Source: Planctomycetota bacterium
GTDB taxonomy: Bacteria > Planctomycetota > Planctomycetia > Gemmatales > Gemmataceae
DNA: 64,000 nucleotides
NCBI GenBank assembly: GCA_016873095.1
Contig: VGYC01000014.1
Location: forward strand, 1 to 64,000
Direction of reading: 5' to 3'
A program made the position numbers and the translations under genes. The notes below the pieces were generated by a model. That model was not told the DNA's origin. It saw only the letters and a program-made list of their open reading frames with translations, and ran no database searches. Shown piece after piece: positions 34,182-44,295 of this stretch (positions are counted from its first letter, which is position 1; every line of letters begins with the position of its first letter).

Positions 34182-35870
34182 TCACGCGGTCTCGATACCG
34201 GCGGCAGTCTGCAGGCCAAAGCGCTCGATGCCCATCTCGCGCAGCTTGAACTTCTGCACCTTGCCGGTCACGGTCGTCGGGAATTGATCGACGATGACAA
34301 CGTAGCGCGGCACCTTGAAATGCGCAATCTGGCCGCGGCAGAACTCTTTGACCGCCGTTTCGTCAAGAGTCGCGCCCTCGTGCAATCGAATCCACGCGCA
34401 AACTTCTTCGCCGAAGCGCTGGTCTGGCAACCCGACAACCTGCACGTCGGCAATGGCAGGGTGAGAATGCAGGAACTCCTCGATCTCGCGCGGATAGATG
34501 TTCTCGCCGCCGCGAATGATCATGTCCTTGATGCGGCCGGTGATGCGATAGAAGCCATCAGCCGTGCGCTGGGCCAGATCCCCGGAGCGCAACCAGCCGT
34601 CGGGCGTGATGGCGGCGGCCGTCTCCGCCGGCTTGTTGTAATAGCCTTTCATCACGCCGTGCCCGCGCACCAGCAGTTCCCCCGGCTGTCCCTCGACAAC
34701 GTTCTGCAGCGTTCCTGGCTGCACGATGCGAACCTCGAGGCCCGGCAGGATCGTGCCCACCGTGCCGACGCGGTGCTCCAGGCTGTCCGTGGCCCGGGTC
34801 TGGGTGATCACCGGCGACGCTTCCGTCAGGCCATAGGCAATGGTGATGTCGCGCGCCCCCATCTGGTGGACGACGGCGCGCATGACCTCGATCGGACAGG
34901 GGCTGCCGGCCATGATGCCCGTGCGCAGGCTGGACAGATCGAACTCCTTGAAACGCGGGTGATTGAGCTGGGCAATGAACATCGTCGGCACGCCGTAGAT
35001 GCCCGTGCAACGCTCATCCTGGATCGCCTGCAGCGTCGCCAGCGGATCGAAGGACTCCGCCGGGAGAACCATTGCCGACCCATGGATGACACACATCAGC
35101 GTACCCATCACGCAGCCAAAGCAGTGATAGAGCGGTACCGGGATGCACAGGCGGTCCTGATTGCCGAAGGACAGTCGTTCGCCGACGTAAAAGGCATTCA
35201 TTAGCAGGTTGCGGTGCGTGAGCATGGCGCCCTTGGGAAACCCGGTGGTTCCGGAGGTGTACTGGATGTTCACGACATCGTCAGGTGCGGTGGCGCGTCG
35301 CCGCGCCTCAAGCTCGGCGTCACCTGTCTGACGGCCCTGGTCGATGAAGTCACTCCAGCGCAACATCCCCGCCTGGGCTTCCTCCTTGATGCTGACCACG
35401 TGTCGCAAGCGAGGGCACCGGCTTGCATTCAACGCTCGCGGCACGCTCTCGGACAACTCCGGGCAGACACTGTTCAGGATTGCGAAGTAATCGGTGGACT
35501 TGAAACGATCGGTCAAGAAAAGGGTGGTCATGTCCGCCTGGTTGAGGACGTATTCCAGCTCGTGCGCCCGGTAGGCGGGATTGACGTTGACCAGTACGGC
35601 GCCGATCGAGGCGGCGGCGAACTGCAATGCGATCCATTCCGGCCAGTTGGTCGCCCAGATGCCGACATGCTCACCGTGCTTCACGCCGATGGCAAGCAGG
35701 CCACGCGCCGTCTGGCGAACCTGCTCGTGAAACGTGCCATAGGTCCAGCTCCTATTGCAACCTGGGAAAACAACGGCACCGGCATTCGCGTTGCCGGCCG
35801 CGGTCCGTTCCAGGACATCGGCAAAGGTCCAGCCATCAACCCAGGGCATTTCAGGCATCGGGGATTTCAT
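34182..35870 (-). CDS. Long/medium-chain acyl-CoA ligase (AMP-binding)
   Basis: 562-residue adenylate-forming enzyme, activating a fatty acid to acyl-AMP and then acyl-CoA. Motifs in order are [18 protein letters not shown] (P-loop, about 208), the substrate region [28 protein letters not shown] (adenine binding), [20 protein letters not shown] then [20 protein letters not shown] (hinge), and the catalytic Lys in [14 protein letters not shown] near the end. It resembles FadD3/AcsM-like enzymes used in beta-oxidation of medium- or long-chain or cyclic acids. No beta-oxidation neighbours are seen; the substrate is not decided by sequence. Confidence 0.93.
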   Translation of the reverse strand: MKSPMPEMPWVDGWTFADVLERTAAGNANAGAVVFPGCNRSWTYGTFHEQVRQTARGLLAIGVKHGEHVGIWATNWPEWIALQFAAASIGAVLVNVNPAYRAHELEYVLNQADMTTLFLTDRFKSTDYFAILNSVCPELSESVPRALNASRCPRLRHVVSIKEEAQAGMLRWSDFIDQGRQTGDAELEARRRATAPDDVVNIQYTSGTTGFPKGAMLTHRNLLMNAFYVGERLSFGNQDRLCIPVPLYHCFGCVMGTLMCVIHGSAMVLPAESFDPLATLQAIQDERCTGIYGVPTMFIAQLNHPRFKEFDLSSLRTGIMAGSPCPIEVMRAVVHQMGARDITIAYGLTEASPVITQTRATDSLEHRVGTVGTILPGLEVRIVQPGTLQNVVEGQPGELLVRGHGVMKGYYNKPAETAAAITPDGWLRSGDLAQRTADGFYRITGRIKDMIIRGGENIYPREIEEFLHSHPAIADVQVVGLPDQRFGEEVCAWIRLHEGATLDETAVKEFCRGQIAHFKVPRYVVIVDQFPTTVTGKVQKFKLREMGIERFGLQTAAGIETA

Positions 35871-36036
35871 GCATTGCCATCGGTGGATGCGGACATTTGT
35901 TCAGCGAGCGGCAAAAAAACTACGACGCACACGACGACGACCAATTATGCAAGCTATAGTAGTCGTGGGGACCGTCCCCCGCAAACTGTCGAAGTCCGGA
36001 ACTTCGACTCGCTCTTATTGCATCGGAGCAGAGAAG

Positions 36037-36786
36037 ATGGCAAGCTCGATCCTGTCCCGTGATCGGAGTGCGTTTCCGTCTCCCGCTGACCTGGACCAGC
36101 CGGACTGCGCCGAGGTCCATTCGGACGAACTCCTCGACGACGAACAGTTGCGTGCCGAGATGAGCCGGCTCATGGCTGCCAACCGTGAGCTGGTGTCTGG
36201 CAACAACGCGGAACATTTTCCCACGAACGCTTCCGGCGAGGTGGAAAAGCTCCGCGCCGAGAACGCCGAGCTACGCGCCTGTCTTGAGGAGATGGAAAAC
36301 GCCTGGCAGGAACGCCAGCGCGAATTTGACAGCCTGCTTGACGAAAAAACGGAAGTCATCCGTGGACTGCATCTCAAGCTGAAAGATGTCAGCGAACCCG
36401 CCCCGGTGCGTCACGCCGATCCTGCGGACATCAATGAGGTGGCCCGCCTCAAGCGCGAACTGGAAGAGCAACGCCGGCAACTCATGGAGGACGAGGAAGC
36501 CCTCAAGGAGCAGATGCGCGAGATGGAGTTGGCCATGTCGCGCGAGCGCGCCGAGATGGCACGGCAACGAAGTCAAGTCAATCGCCTGCAAGCGGAAATA
36601 CACCACGAGGCCGAGACTTCGGCACGCGATTCCGGATTGCGCGAGCGTTTGTCGAGCCTGCGACGCTCTCAAAGTGCGCCTGCCGTTTCATCCGTGTCGC
36701 AAGGTGCGTCCGTGTCGCAGCCGACGCCTCTTCCCTCGAAGAACACTACCGGCTTCTTCCGTCGCATGTTCGGCAGTAACTCCTAG
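36037..36786 (+). CDS. Coiled-coil protein, 249 aa
   Basis: ATG 36037 is the likely start; the frame is open 94 codons upstream but that stretch is Arg-rich and overlaps the acyl-CoA ligase start. Long heptad-rich region at about 30-215 (AENAELRACLEEMENAWQER, EVARLKRELEEQRRQL, EMELAMSRERAEMARQ). It ends with a Ser-rich tail and an amphipathic basic FFRRMFGS motif. Probably a cytosolic rod or membrane-edge scaffold; no family name can be given. It is divergent from the acyl-CoA ligase gene, which shares its upstream region. Confidence 0.7.
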   Translation: MASSILSRDRSAFPSPADLDQPDCAEVHSDELLDDEQLRAEMSRLMAANRELVSGNNAEHFPTNASGEVEKLRAENAELRACLEEMENAWQERQREFDSLLDEKTEVIRGLHLKLKDVSEPAPVRHADPADINEVARLKRELEEQRRQLMEDEEALKEQMREMELAMSRERAEMARQRSQVNRLQAEIHHEAETSARDSGLRERLSSLRRSQSAPAVSSVSQGASVSQPTPLPSKNTTGFFRRMFGSNS

Positions 36787-36891
36787 CTCCAGGGACGTTT
36801 CCGTGGCGTGCTTGTAGGATGCTGTAAGCGATCGTGCGCGGCGATCATGCGCTGCGATCGCGACCATCCAGCGCGAGCAACGGGAGCCACC

Positions 36892-37965
36892 TTGACCAGG
36901 CCATTTCCGCTTTATCATGCCCGTGGCAGCCATCGCGAGCTTGGCCGGCAGCACGGAGCACAATGCCGCGAGCAGTTGCGTCACTTTCTCGATTATCTCG
37001 GTGTCACGCTCAAGCTGGCGCGGCCCGAGATGCACCGCCGTGCCTTGCGGTTTCTTGCCCTGTTCGAGCTACACGCGCCGCACCTGGTCGAGGAGATTCA
37101 TGGCCTCGCCGAGGGCGCCGGCGTCCCTGTCGCCGACGCACTGGCCGTTCAGGTGCGCGGCGAGATGGCCGCGCTGCCCGCCGAGGCCTGCACGACCTTC
37201 GTCATCAAGGCTGGCGGCACGGCGGAGGGTGCCATCCTTATCGGCCAGAACAGCGACATGGACCCGGAGATCGAGGATGTCGGCTACGTCCTGCATCTTG
37301 AGCCGGCAGGCAAGCCGGCCTTGTTGATGTGGACCTTCGGTGGACAGATCGGCTATCACGGTGTCAATGCGGCGGGTGTTGCCCACTTCGCTAATGCCCT
37401 TGGCGGCGGACCGGCCTGGAAGCTCGCACTGCCGCATTATCCTGTCAAACGCATGATGCTCGAGACCAGGTCCTTTGCGGAAGTCATCGCCCTGCTGTCC
37501 AGGGCCCCGGTCTGCTCGAGCGGCAACTATGTGCTTGGCGACGGTGCCGGCAGGATCGCGGACATCGAACTGACGGCAGAAGGTTTTGCGGCGATCGAGG
37601 ACCCGGCTGAGGGATTCATCGCCCACAGCAACCACTTTCTGTGTCAGCCGCATGCCTGCGCCGCCAACGATGCCGTCAGCGTGCCGGATAGCTTTCCGCG
37701 CCTGCAGCGCATGCGCGCCTTGCTCGCCGGCCGCTTTGGCGCCATCAGCGTGGACGACATGAAGCGCTTCCTCGCCGACCACGAAGGCCAGCCGACCTCC
37801 ATCTGCCGGCACCCGCATTCCGGGCCGGACCATCCATCCGTCTCGGCGCGCGGCAAGACGGCCGCCTCGCTCATTGCCGAGCCGGCCAGGGGCTTGCTGC
37901 ACGTCTGCCGCGGCAACCCGTGCGCGGGCCGATTCGAGACGTATCGACTGCGAAGCACGTCGTAG
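36892..37965 (+). CDS. C45-type autoproteolytic acyltransferase/hydrolase
   Basis: 357 residues from TTG 36892 (GGGAG seven bases upstream); ATG 36847 and GTG 36808 are longer alternatives. It resembles the acyl-CoA:6-aminopenicillanate acyltransferase/C45 family, Ntn hydrolases that self-cleave to expose an N-terminal Cys. The expected nucleophile is Cys100 in ALPAEACTTFVIKAGGTAEG, followed by the family core IGQNSDMDP and LLMWTFGGQIGYHGVNAAG. The second conserved block is EGFIAHSNHF (Asn). The likely activity is hydrolysis or transfer of an amide-linked acyl group; the physiological substrate is unknown. A palindromic repeat begins at its stop codon. Confidence 0.85.
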   Translation: MTRPFPLYHARGSHRELGRQHGAQCREQLRHFLDYLGVTLKLARPEMHRRALRFLALFELHAPHLVEEIHGLAEGAGVPVADALAVQVRGEMAALPAEACTTFVIKAGGTAEGAILIGQNSDMDPEIEDVGYVLHLEPAGKPALLMWTFGGQIGYHGVNAAGVAHFANALGGGPAWKLALPHYPVKRMMLETRSFAEVIALLSRAPVCSSGNYVLGDGAGRIADIELTAEGFAAIEDPAEGFIAHSNHFLCQPHACAANDAVSVPDSFPRLQRMRALLAGRFGAISVDDMKRFLADHEGQPTSICRHPHSGPDHPSVSARGKTAASLIAEPARGLLHVCRGNPCAGRFETYRLRSTS

Positions 37966-37989
37966 GACAAGCGGCTCGCTTGTCCTACG
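37961..37989. repeat. Family B palindrome, copy 1
   Basis: Perfect inverted repeat CGTAGGACAAGC / GCTTGTCCTACG with a five-base loop, overlapping the C45 stop codon (TAG at 37963-37965). Related copies lie at 40482-40506 and 40636-40658. It may act as terminator for the C45 gene. Confidence 0.8.
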
Positions 37990-38119
37990 GAAAGATGCTG
38001 GCCGCTGACGCTCCCATCGATCCTTCACCAGTTTCACGCGCCCGCAACGCAACTTGTGGACGATTCCGCTCCGTGCTATAACTCCCGGCCATTCTGACCC
38101 GGGCACGGAGGGAGCGCCG

Positions 38120-40471
38120 GTGAATACCCTGAAGGAACGCAACCAAAAGGCGCAAGCCAAGGTTTCCACGCTGGATGTCGCTCGCCTGTTCGACACTGGC
38201 AACTACGCCCTCGTGGCACAGCAGGGCGACCGGGAAGACTGGCGAACTTACGCCGCCCTGGGACTGGTGGGCAAGGCAGGCGAGGCGCTGGCGGGCCTGG
38301 CGAAGTTTGCCGGGCCGTTGCCCGAGTTTTACTCCGCCGTCGCCCACTGGATCGACGGCAACGATGCCGCTGCAGTCGCCGGCCTCGACAAGATTCCCTT
38401 GCCGCACGCCCAGCGCTTGCTGGCGCTGCTCAAGAAGCCGCAGATCAACGTGCTGGCGCAATGGCCGTGGAACCGCAGTTCGTGCAGCGATCTGCTCAGC
38501 GGCGCCGCGAGCGATCCGCGCTTCCGCGTGTCCAACATCGGCTTCGATCCGGCCGATCTGCCCAACGAGCCGTACGCCGACATCCATCGCTATTACGATC
38601 CCAACTCGCCGCCGGATTTCTACAGCAGCTTCATGATCGAATGGCAGCTGATGCCGCCGAACCTGCAAGAGCTGCCCTGCCCCATCTTCGGGCAGACCGG
38701 CGACTACGACCTGCATATCCAGGCAGTGTTGCCGTGGCTGAAGTTGTTCGACGAGGTACTGGTAACAGACACGACTGAATGGGAAGACGTGTGCCGGCTG
38801 GTTGACAGCCCGGTGTCAACGTTTCCGAAGTCGTTCGGCTTGCCGCAGGGCTTGCCGCCGATTCCGCGCAAGCCGCGCAAGCTCGACGTGTTCCTCTCGG
38901 GAACGTTGCTGCATGCGTATCACCCGGACAAGGCCCGGTTGTTGTTGCAAGTGTTGCAGGCTCAGGGACTGAACCTGCGCCTGTACAACGGCTTTCTCGA
39001 TGCCAGGGCCTATTTCAAGGTGCTGGGCAACGCCAAGGTTTCCATCGCCTACGTCCGGCACGCCCACGCCATGCCGACGCGCGGCATGGAAGCGCTGGCG
39101 ATGGGCTGTGCCCTCATGGTCCAGGAGGGCAGCGTGCTCACCCTGTTCGCGGGCGAGACGGAAGGCGTGCATACATACTCGCTGGAAGCCAACACTCTGG
39201 GAGACGAGATCGTGCGCGTGCTGGCCGATTGGCCGGAGCAACAGCGCCGCGCTTTGCGCGGGGCGGAGGTCTTGCGCCGCGAATTTGACCTGAGCCGCGT
39301 CTCCTCGCAATACTTGCGCTTTCTGACCTACCTGGCGGCCAGGCCGCGCTCCGAGCGCAAGCACCGCGATGCCAAAACATTGCGACAAAAACGCTGCATT
39401 CTCGAAAAGGGCTGGCTGCCGTCGTGGGACTTCAAGCACAGCCGGTTGCTCAAGCACCTGGGGGATAGCAACTACGAGCGCTTCCGCGCCGACCTGCGCT
39501 CGGAGTCGGCGTGCAGCCACGCGTTCATCGACGCCGCCCGCGAGGCCGTGCTGGCCAACTACCACCGCGCCAGCCATCGGCTCATCCCGGTGTCGCGCTG
39601 GCTGGACGCCATTGTCGAGATTTACCAGGAAGGCATGGCGCGCTTCCCGCGCTCGCTGGTGCTGCGCTTCAATGCCGCACGCACCATGTTGCACTTCGGC
39701 GGCACGGCCCGGGTCAGCGAGGGATTACAACTCATCGACGACATCCTCGCCCAGCCGGAACAGCACTGGGAAATCGATGTGCTGGAGGACGTGTTCCCCT
39801 GGGATTTCTTTTCGCAGTTCTTCAACTACCGCACCTACTTCGACATGCTCAATCGCCAGCTGATGACGGGCGAGCCCGTCGAGGCCCTGCTGCGTGATCT
39901 GATTCTGGCATCGCTGCACTATTACCGCGGCCGGCATCGCCCCTTTGCGGGACTGCACACCAGCGGCCTGGACGACTTGCGCCAGGCGACGCGGCTCGAT
40001 CCGGAGTTTCCCTATTACGCGCTGCACTGCGCCGAGCAACTTGCCGCCCGCAACCACCCCGGCGATATCGTGCAGGCGCTACGCCTGCTGCTCGATCTGG
40101 GCGACTCGTCCATCCTCTTCCGCGAGGCGGCCGCCCTGGCGGAAGAGATCCTGCAAACTCCGCCGGGAGTCTGCCTGCGCATCGACGCGGCCCGGCGAAC
40201 GCAGAAGGGGCATGCCGCCGCCGAGTTGCTGGACCATGTAGCCGGCCTGGCACGGGTGCGCGATCGCTTCCAGCAGGTGGCCGAATTCCAGGAGGACGTC
40301 TCCTCGCCGCTCGTCAATCCCGCCTGCCCCGACGAGGAGGTCCTGCTCGCCTCGCAGATCCAGCTTCTCAAGAATCAGATTCTCGCCATGGAATCCAGCA
40401 AGTTCTGGAAGGCCCGCCAGCTCTGGACCTTCGTCAAACGCCGGCTCAAGTCGCTGGCGGGGAAGGCGTGA
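38120..40471 (+). CDS. Glycosyltransferase-like protein, 783 aa
   Basis: Start GTG 38120 with GGAGGGAG. It resembles glycosyltransferases of the GT-B/CgeB-like kind. The donor-side segment FLSGTLLHAYHPDKARLLLQ and the sugar-nucleotide-like segment AYVRHAHAMPTRGMEALAMG (about 325-345) are followed by GDEIVRVLADWP, then a helical C-terminal half of about 400 residues with TPR-like repeats. The chain ends with the often-seen GT tail LLKNQILAMESSKFWKARQL. It probably acts on surface polysaccharide or protein. There are no cluster partners in the window, so it may be a stand-alone gene. Confidence 0.72.
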   Translation: MNTLKERNQKAQAKVSTLDVARLFDTGNYALVAQQGDREDWRTYAALGLVGKAGEALAGLAKFAGPLPEFYSAVAHWIDGNDAAAVAGLDKIPLPHAQRLLALLKKPQINVLAQWPWNRSSCSDLLSGAASDPRFRVSNIGFDPADLPNEPYADIHRYYDPNSPPDFYSSFMIEWQLMPPNLQELPCPIFGQTGDYDLHIQAVLPWLKLFDEVLVTDTTEWEDVCRLVDSPVSTFPKSFGLPQGLPPIPRKPRKLDVFLSGTLLHAYHPDKARLLLQVLQAQGLNLRLYNGFLDARAYFKVLGNAKVSIAYVRHAHAMPTRGMEALAMGCALMVQEGSVLTLFAGETEGVHTYSLEANTLGDEIVRVLADWPEQQRRALRGAEVLRREFDLSRVSSQYLRFLTYLAARPRSERKHRDAKTLRQKRCILEKGWLPSWDFKHSRLLKHLGDSNYERFRADLRSESACSHAFIDAAREAVLANYHRASHRLIPVSRWLDAIVEIYQEGMARFPRSLVLRFNAARTMLHFGGTARVSEGLQLIDDILAQPEQHWEIDVLEDVFPWDFFSQFFNYRTYFDMLNRQLMTGEPVEALLRDLILASLHYYRGRHRPFAGLHTSGLDDLRQATRLDPEFPYYALHCAEQLAARNHPGDIVQALRLLLDLGDSSILFREAAALAEEILQTPPGVCLRIDAARRTQKGHAAAELLDHVAGLARVRDRFQQVAEFQEDVSSPLVNPACPDEEVLLASQIQLLKNQILAMESSKFWKARQLWTFVKRRLKSLAGKA

Positions 40472-40741
40472 ACAACAGCATCGTAGGACAAGCGGCTCGC
40501 TTGTCCGCCATCCGAGGGACAAACAATCTCATCGGTGGGCGCTCGTGTTTCTACCCATCTGCCAGATACCATATTTGGAAAGTAGCATGGAATTCCGATT
40601 GCGTGCGAAATGCACGCACAGCCCTCAGTAAGCAAGACAAGCGAGCCCCTTGTCCTACGTATCCGAGCGCCGGCGGCGTCTCATCGCTTGTTAATCTCCC
40701 GTCGCTACAATGCCCGACAACCCTTCTCATGAGGCCTGGGC
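40472..40741. repeat. Intergenic region with family B copies and a hairpin
   Basis: No gene here. GGACAAGC/GCTTGTCC (40486-40505) is a degraded copy of the 37961 element. Bases 40636-40658 are a third copy in reverse orientation. Between them is a perfect dyad TGCGTGC / GCACGCA at 40600-40618. The ribosome binding site and promoter of the CotH gene should lie at the right end. Confidence 0.7.
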
Positions 40742-42637
40742 ATGAATCGATCGTTTCTCTCCTGCGTTTTCATTGGTATCGCACTCGCGCTGGCGGGCGA
40801 CACAGCGCTTCACGGTCAGACATCACCCATCGCCAAGCGTGATGACCTCTTCGGCCCCGACAGGCTCTGGTCCCTGCACCTGCGCATCGGCGCCAGGGAA
40901 TGGGAGACAATGCAACCCAAGGGTGGCTTCGCCTTCGGCAAGTTCCCGATGCAGAAGGTCGAGCCCAAGCCCGAGGCAAAAGGCAAGGACAAGGGCGATA
41001 TCCACGTCGGCAAGCTCTTCGGCATGGAGTTTCCCTACGTCAAGGCGGACATGGAATTCGCGGGCAAGAAGCTGGCGAACGTGGCCGTGCGCTTCAAGGG
41101 CAACTCGACGTACATGATCTCAGCCCAGGGGCTGAAACGCCCCATGAAGATCGACGTCAATCGCTACATCGACGACCAGTATCTGCATGGCTTGGGCATG
41201 CTGCCTCTGGCCAACAACGCCTTCGACGCCACGCGGATTCGCGAGGCGCTTGGCTACACGCTCTTCCGCGCTGCCGGCGTGCCGGCCTCGCGCACCGCCT
41301 TCGTCAAGCTCCACCTCACCGTGCCCGGCAAGCACGACAATGTCTATGTCGGCCTGTACACGCTGATCGAACCGGTGGACAAGGCGTTTCTGCTCGCCCG
41401 CTTCCACGACGGCAAGGGCATGCTCCTCAAGCCGGAAAAGATCCAGGGACTGCCCTATCTTGGCGAGGACTGGAAGGCCTACGACGGCAAGTACAATCCC
41501 AAGCGGCCTCCGACGGACAAGCAGGCACGACGGCTCATCGAGTTCGTCAAATTCCTGGACAAGGCGGACGACAAGACCTTCCGTCAAGGCATCGCCGGCT
41601 TCCTGGACGTGGACGGCTTTCTCCGCTACCTGGCTGTCAACAGCCTGATCGCCAACATCGATAGCTTTGTCGGCCTGGGGCACAACTACTATCTGTACCT
41701 CGACTCGAAGAGCAACCGTTTTCATTTCATTCCCTGGGACCTGGACCTGACGTTCGCCAACTTCCCGATGATGGCGTCCGCCGACCAGCAGATGGACTGG
41801 AGTATCGCCAAGCCGTACATGGGCAAGAACCGCCTCGTGGAACGGCTGCTGGCGATCAAGGACTACGACCGCGCCTACCGAGGCCACCTGGCGACGATGA
41901 CGAAGACCGCCTTTGCCAAGGAATCGATCAACAAAGCCATTGCCATGCTGGAAACAACCGTGAAGGAGGCCATCGCCGCCGAGCCCAAGTTGCCGGAGAA
42001 GAAGGATTTCGGCCCGTTCAACTTCAAGACCGGCACCGTGACGCTGCGCGACTTCACCAGCAAGCGGCTGGCGTCGGTGATCGCGCAGCTCGACGGCAAG
42101 TCGCAGGGCAAGACACTGGGCGGCTTCGGTTTTGGCGGCGGCAAGGGAGGGTTCGGGCCCGGCGTGTTCCTGGCCAAGCCCGTCATGGCCGGTGTCGATG
42201 GCGACAAGGACGGCAAGCTCTCGCTGGAAGAAGTGACAGCGGCGGCGAAACGCCTCTTCAAGGAGTGCGGCGGCGCCGATGACAAGGCCATCGACGAGAA
42301 GGCGCTCGCGGCGGCCATCGATCGGCTGCTGCCGCCGCCGCCCATGCCCAAGGGCTTTCAACCCAAGTTCAAGTTCAGCTTCGGCGGCATGGTATCCGGC
42401 AACCTGCTCAAGCAGGCCGACGCCGACAAGGACAGGAAGCTGACACTCGACGAGATGACAGCCGCGGCCGAGAGACTCTTCAAGCAATGGGACAAGAACA
42501 AGAACGGCAGCCTGGACGAGACGGAATTGACCGAAGGCCTGAATCGCCTGCTGCTTCCCCCCGGCTTCGGGCAACCCGGCTTTGGCCGCCCGCCCGGAAG
42601 CGGCCCGCCAGCCTCCATCCCTGGCACAAAGAAGTGA
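40742..42637 (+). CDS. CotH-type kinase family protein with EF-hand repeats
   Basis: 631 residues with a Sec signal (RSFLSCVFIGIALALAGDTAL). The CotH kinase domain spans about 60-400 (VAVRFKGNSTYMISAQGLKR, PMKIDVNRYIDDQYLHGL, YVGLYTLIEPVDKAFLLARF, FHFIPWDLDLTFANF with the active-site Asp pair). A Gly-rich spacer follows, then three Ca-binding EF-hands near the C-terminus (DGDKDGKLSLEEV, DADKDRKLTLDEM, DKNKNGSLDETEL). The tail is Pro/Gly-rich. CotH kinases phosphorylate spore-coat proteins in Bacillus; planctomycete members are secreted and of unknown target. The EF-hands suggest calcium dependence. Confidence 0.9.
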   Translation: MNRSFLSCVFIGIALALAGDTALHGQTSPIAKRDDLFGPDRLWSLHLRIGAREWETMQPKGGFAFGKFPMQKVEPKPEAKGKDKGDIHVGKLFGMEFPYVKADMEFAGKKLANVAVRFKGNSTYMISAQGLKRPMKIDVNRYIDDQYLHGLGMLPLANNAFDATRIREALGYTLFRAAGVPASRTAFVKLHLTVPGKHDNVYVGLYTLIEPVDKAFLLARFHDGKGMLLKPEKIQGLPYLGEDWKAYDGKYNPKRPPTDKQARRLIEFVKFLDKADDKTFRQGIAGFLDVDGFLRYLAVNSLIANIDSFVGLGHNYYLYLDSKSNRFHFIPWDLDLTFANFPMMASADQQMDWSIAKPYMGKNRLVERLLAIKDYDRAYRGHLATMTKTAFAKESINKAIAMLETTVKEAIAAEPKLPEKKDFGPFNFKTGTVTLRDFTSKRLASVIAQLDGKSQGKTLGGFGFGGGKGGFGPGVFLAKPVMAGVDGDKDGKLSLEEVTAAAKRLFKECGGADDKAIDEKALAAAIDRLLPPPPMPKGFQPKFKFSFGGMVSGNLLKQADADKDRKLTLDEMTAAAERLFKQWDKNKNGSLDETELTEGLNRLLLPPGFGQPGFGRPPGSGPPASIPGTKK

Positions 42638-42744
42638 CCGTCCAAAACGGACTGTTCACACAACTCGCGGACTTTTTCTCCCGTGCTCTCGGACTCGGCG
42701 AATCTTCGCTTCAGGACGCATGCACCATTCCATTTGCGCGCCTC

Positions 42745-43695
42745 TCAGTGTAGGGCCACCGCACCGGCGCCCGTGACCTCTTGCGTCCGGAATTCGGCCC
42801 AGACGGGCATGTGATCCGATACTTCCAGCGCCTGCTGCTGCGTGAGCCCGAACTCCGTCATGAGATCGAGCACGCCCCAGCGGCCGGTGTACTCGGCGGT
42901 GGCGCGGCGGTCGAAGACGATGTTGTCGTACAGCTTCGTCTTGCGCGTGTTCGAGGTGACGCCGGAAAGTGCGGCCGTGATGCCCGGCAGCCGGCCCAGG
43001 TTGCCCAGGTGGCGGTCGTCCACGTTCAGGTCGCCCAGCAGGATCACGTCGTCCTCGCCGCTGCCGTTCTTCTGCACGGACGTGAAGACATCCGCCAGGG
43101 CGTTCAGCTCGGTGGTCGTCTCATCCGGATCGGTGTGGATGTTGACGAGGTTGAAGGAAAAGGCCGGCACGCTCGCTTGCCCACGGGCGCGGAAGCGGAC
43201 CACGAACGGCTCGCGGTGCAACAGAGCGCGCGGGTCCGGGACCGTGTACGCGGAGCCGCGGTCCGCCTCGATGTGGGAAGTGTTGAATACGAAGGCGTAC
43301 TGCTCCTTGCTGTTGGTCCGTCCCAGCCGCGGGCCGACGATGAAATCATAATGCGAACCGTCGGCGTTGATCATCTGCACGAATTTCGGCATCACGCTGT
43401 CGTCGGTCGAGCGGATCTCCTGGATGGCCACGACGTCGAAGCGGCGGACCACCTTGGCGAGCCCGTCCATCACCTTGGGCTTCTTGAGCTTGCTGGTGCC
43501 GAAAACCTGGATGTTAAACGAGGCGATCTTGATGGTGTCGGTAGCCCCGGCGCTGCCGGCGGCTCCGTTCGCGGCCCCGGAGGGCCGGACCACCTTCTGT
43601 GCCCCCTGCTTGTCATCGCAGCCGATCAGGCCGACCGCGATTGCCAGGGACAGTGAAATCGCCGCAATCCAACGACCGCCGCGCAGGGGACTCAT
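42745..43695 (-). CDS. Endonuclease/exonuclease/phosphatase-fold lipoprotein
   Basis: 316 residues from ATG 43695 with AAGGAGG ahead. Lipobox IAVGLIGC (Cys26) marks an outer- or inner-membrane lipoprotein. DNase-I-like features are IKIASFNIQVFG, VVAIQEIRSTD (metal Glu), the catalytic region NLVNIHTDPDET (His), VILLGDLNVDD (Asp/Asn) and VSDHMPVWAEF (Asp-His). It may digest nucleic acid or act as a phosphodiesterase; the natural substrate is unknown. It is divergent from the arsR gene. Confidence 0.9.
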   Translation of the reverse strand: MSPLRGGRWIAAISLSLAIAVGLIGCDDKQGAQKVVRPSGAANGAAGSAGATDTIKIASFNIQVFGTSKLKKPKVMDGLAKVVRRFDVVAIQEIRSTDDSVMPKFVQMINADGSHYDFIVGPRLGRTNSKEQYAFVFNTSHIEADRGSAYTVPDPRALLHREPFVVRFRARGQASVPAFSFNLVNIHTDPDETTTELNALADVFTSVQKNGSGEDDVILLGDLNVDDRHLGNLGRLPGITAALSGVTSNTRKTKLYDNIVFDRRATAEYTGRWGVLDLMTEFGLTQQQALEVSDHMPVWAEFRTQEVTGAGAVALH

Positions 43696-43907
43696 GGAAA
43701 CCTCCTTGGCCACGACCTTGGGCGGCAAGCGTGGTAGCGGCAGCCGTGCATCTGGTCAAGACGGAACCGCTCGCCGTTGGCAATTGCGCGGATTCGCACT
43801 GGCGTCAGGTACTCATTTTTAATCGCGTTTCATGCAGACAGTGATATGATGATGCTGTGTCACCTAGGATTCGCGGCGCAATTGCAGGCATGAACCAAGG
43901 AATGGCG

Positions 43908-44222
43908 ATGAAAGATCCGATGCAGCCCAAGAAATGCGCAGAATTACTGGGCGCGCTCGCCGCCCCGGAGCGCTTGCGAATCGTTCGCGTGCTCCGCGAA
44001 GGGCCCAAGAGCGTCGGCGAGATCGCCGGGTTGATCGACGCCAGCCTGGTCAATGTTTCCCATCACCTGTCGGTGTTGCGCCATGCTGGACTGGTGCGCA
44101 ACAAGAAGAAAGGGCGCTTCGTCGTCTATTCAATCGCTCCCGGAGTCCTCGACAGCGAGGCGAAATCCTCGACCGATCATCTCGACCTGGGTTGCTGCCG
44201 GCTCGAGATCCCCAAGGAATAG
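43908..44222 (+). CDS. ArsR-family transcriptional regulator
   Basis: 104 residues from ATG 43908 (AAGGA seven bases upstream); 43890 and 43902 are alternatives. Winged helix-turn-helix: CAELLGALAAPERLRIVRVL, SVGEIAGLIDASLVNVSHHL, VLRHAGLVRNKKKGRFVVYS. The usual ArsR Cys-x-Cys metal site in the recognition helix is absent. Two cysteines lie at the C-terminus (LGCCRLEIPK), a placement seen in other planctomycete members. It probably senses an As(III)-like or other soft-metal ligand by that CC pair. It sits directly upstream of the DUF1559-to-ArsI run and probably regulates it through the dyad at 44296-44329. Confidence 0.85.
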   Translation: MKDPMQPKKCAELLGALAAPERLRIVRVLREGPKSVGEIAGLIDASLVNVSHHLSVLRHAGLVRNKKKGRFVVYSIAPGVLDSEAKSSTDHLDLGCCRLEIPKE

Positions 44223-44295
44223 CCCTGACCACCCGCTCCAGCAACAGTCATCACGGTATCGGCGAGCTAACTTGACGTGGACGGCGTTGGCCTGT

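Noticed and set aside
40600-40618. Possible operator for the CotH gene
   Set aside because: The dyad lies among copies of a dispersed repeat family and too far from the gene start for a confident regulatory call.
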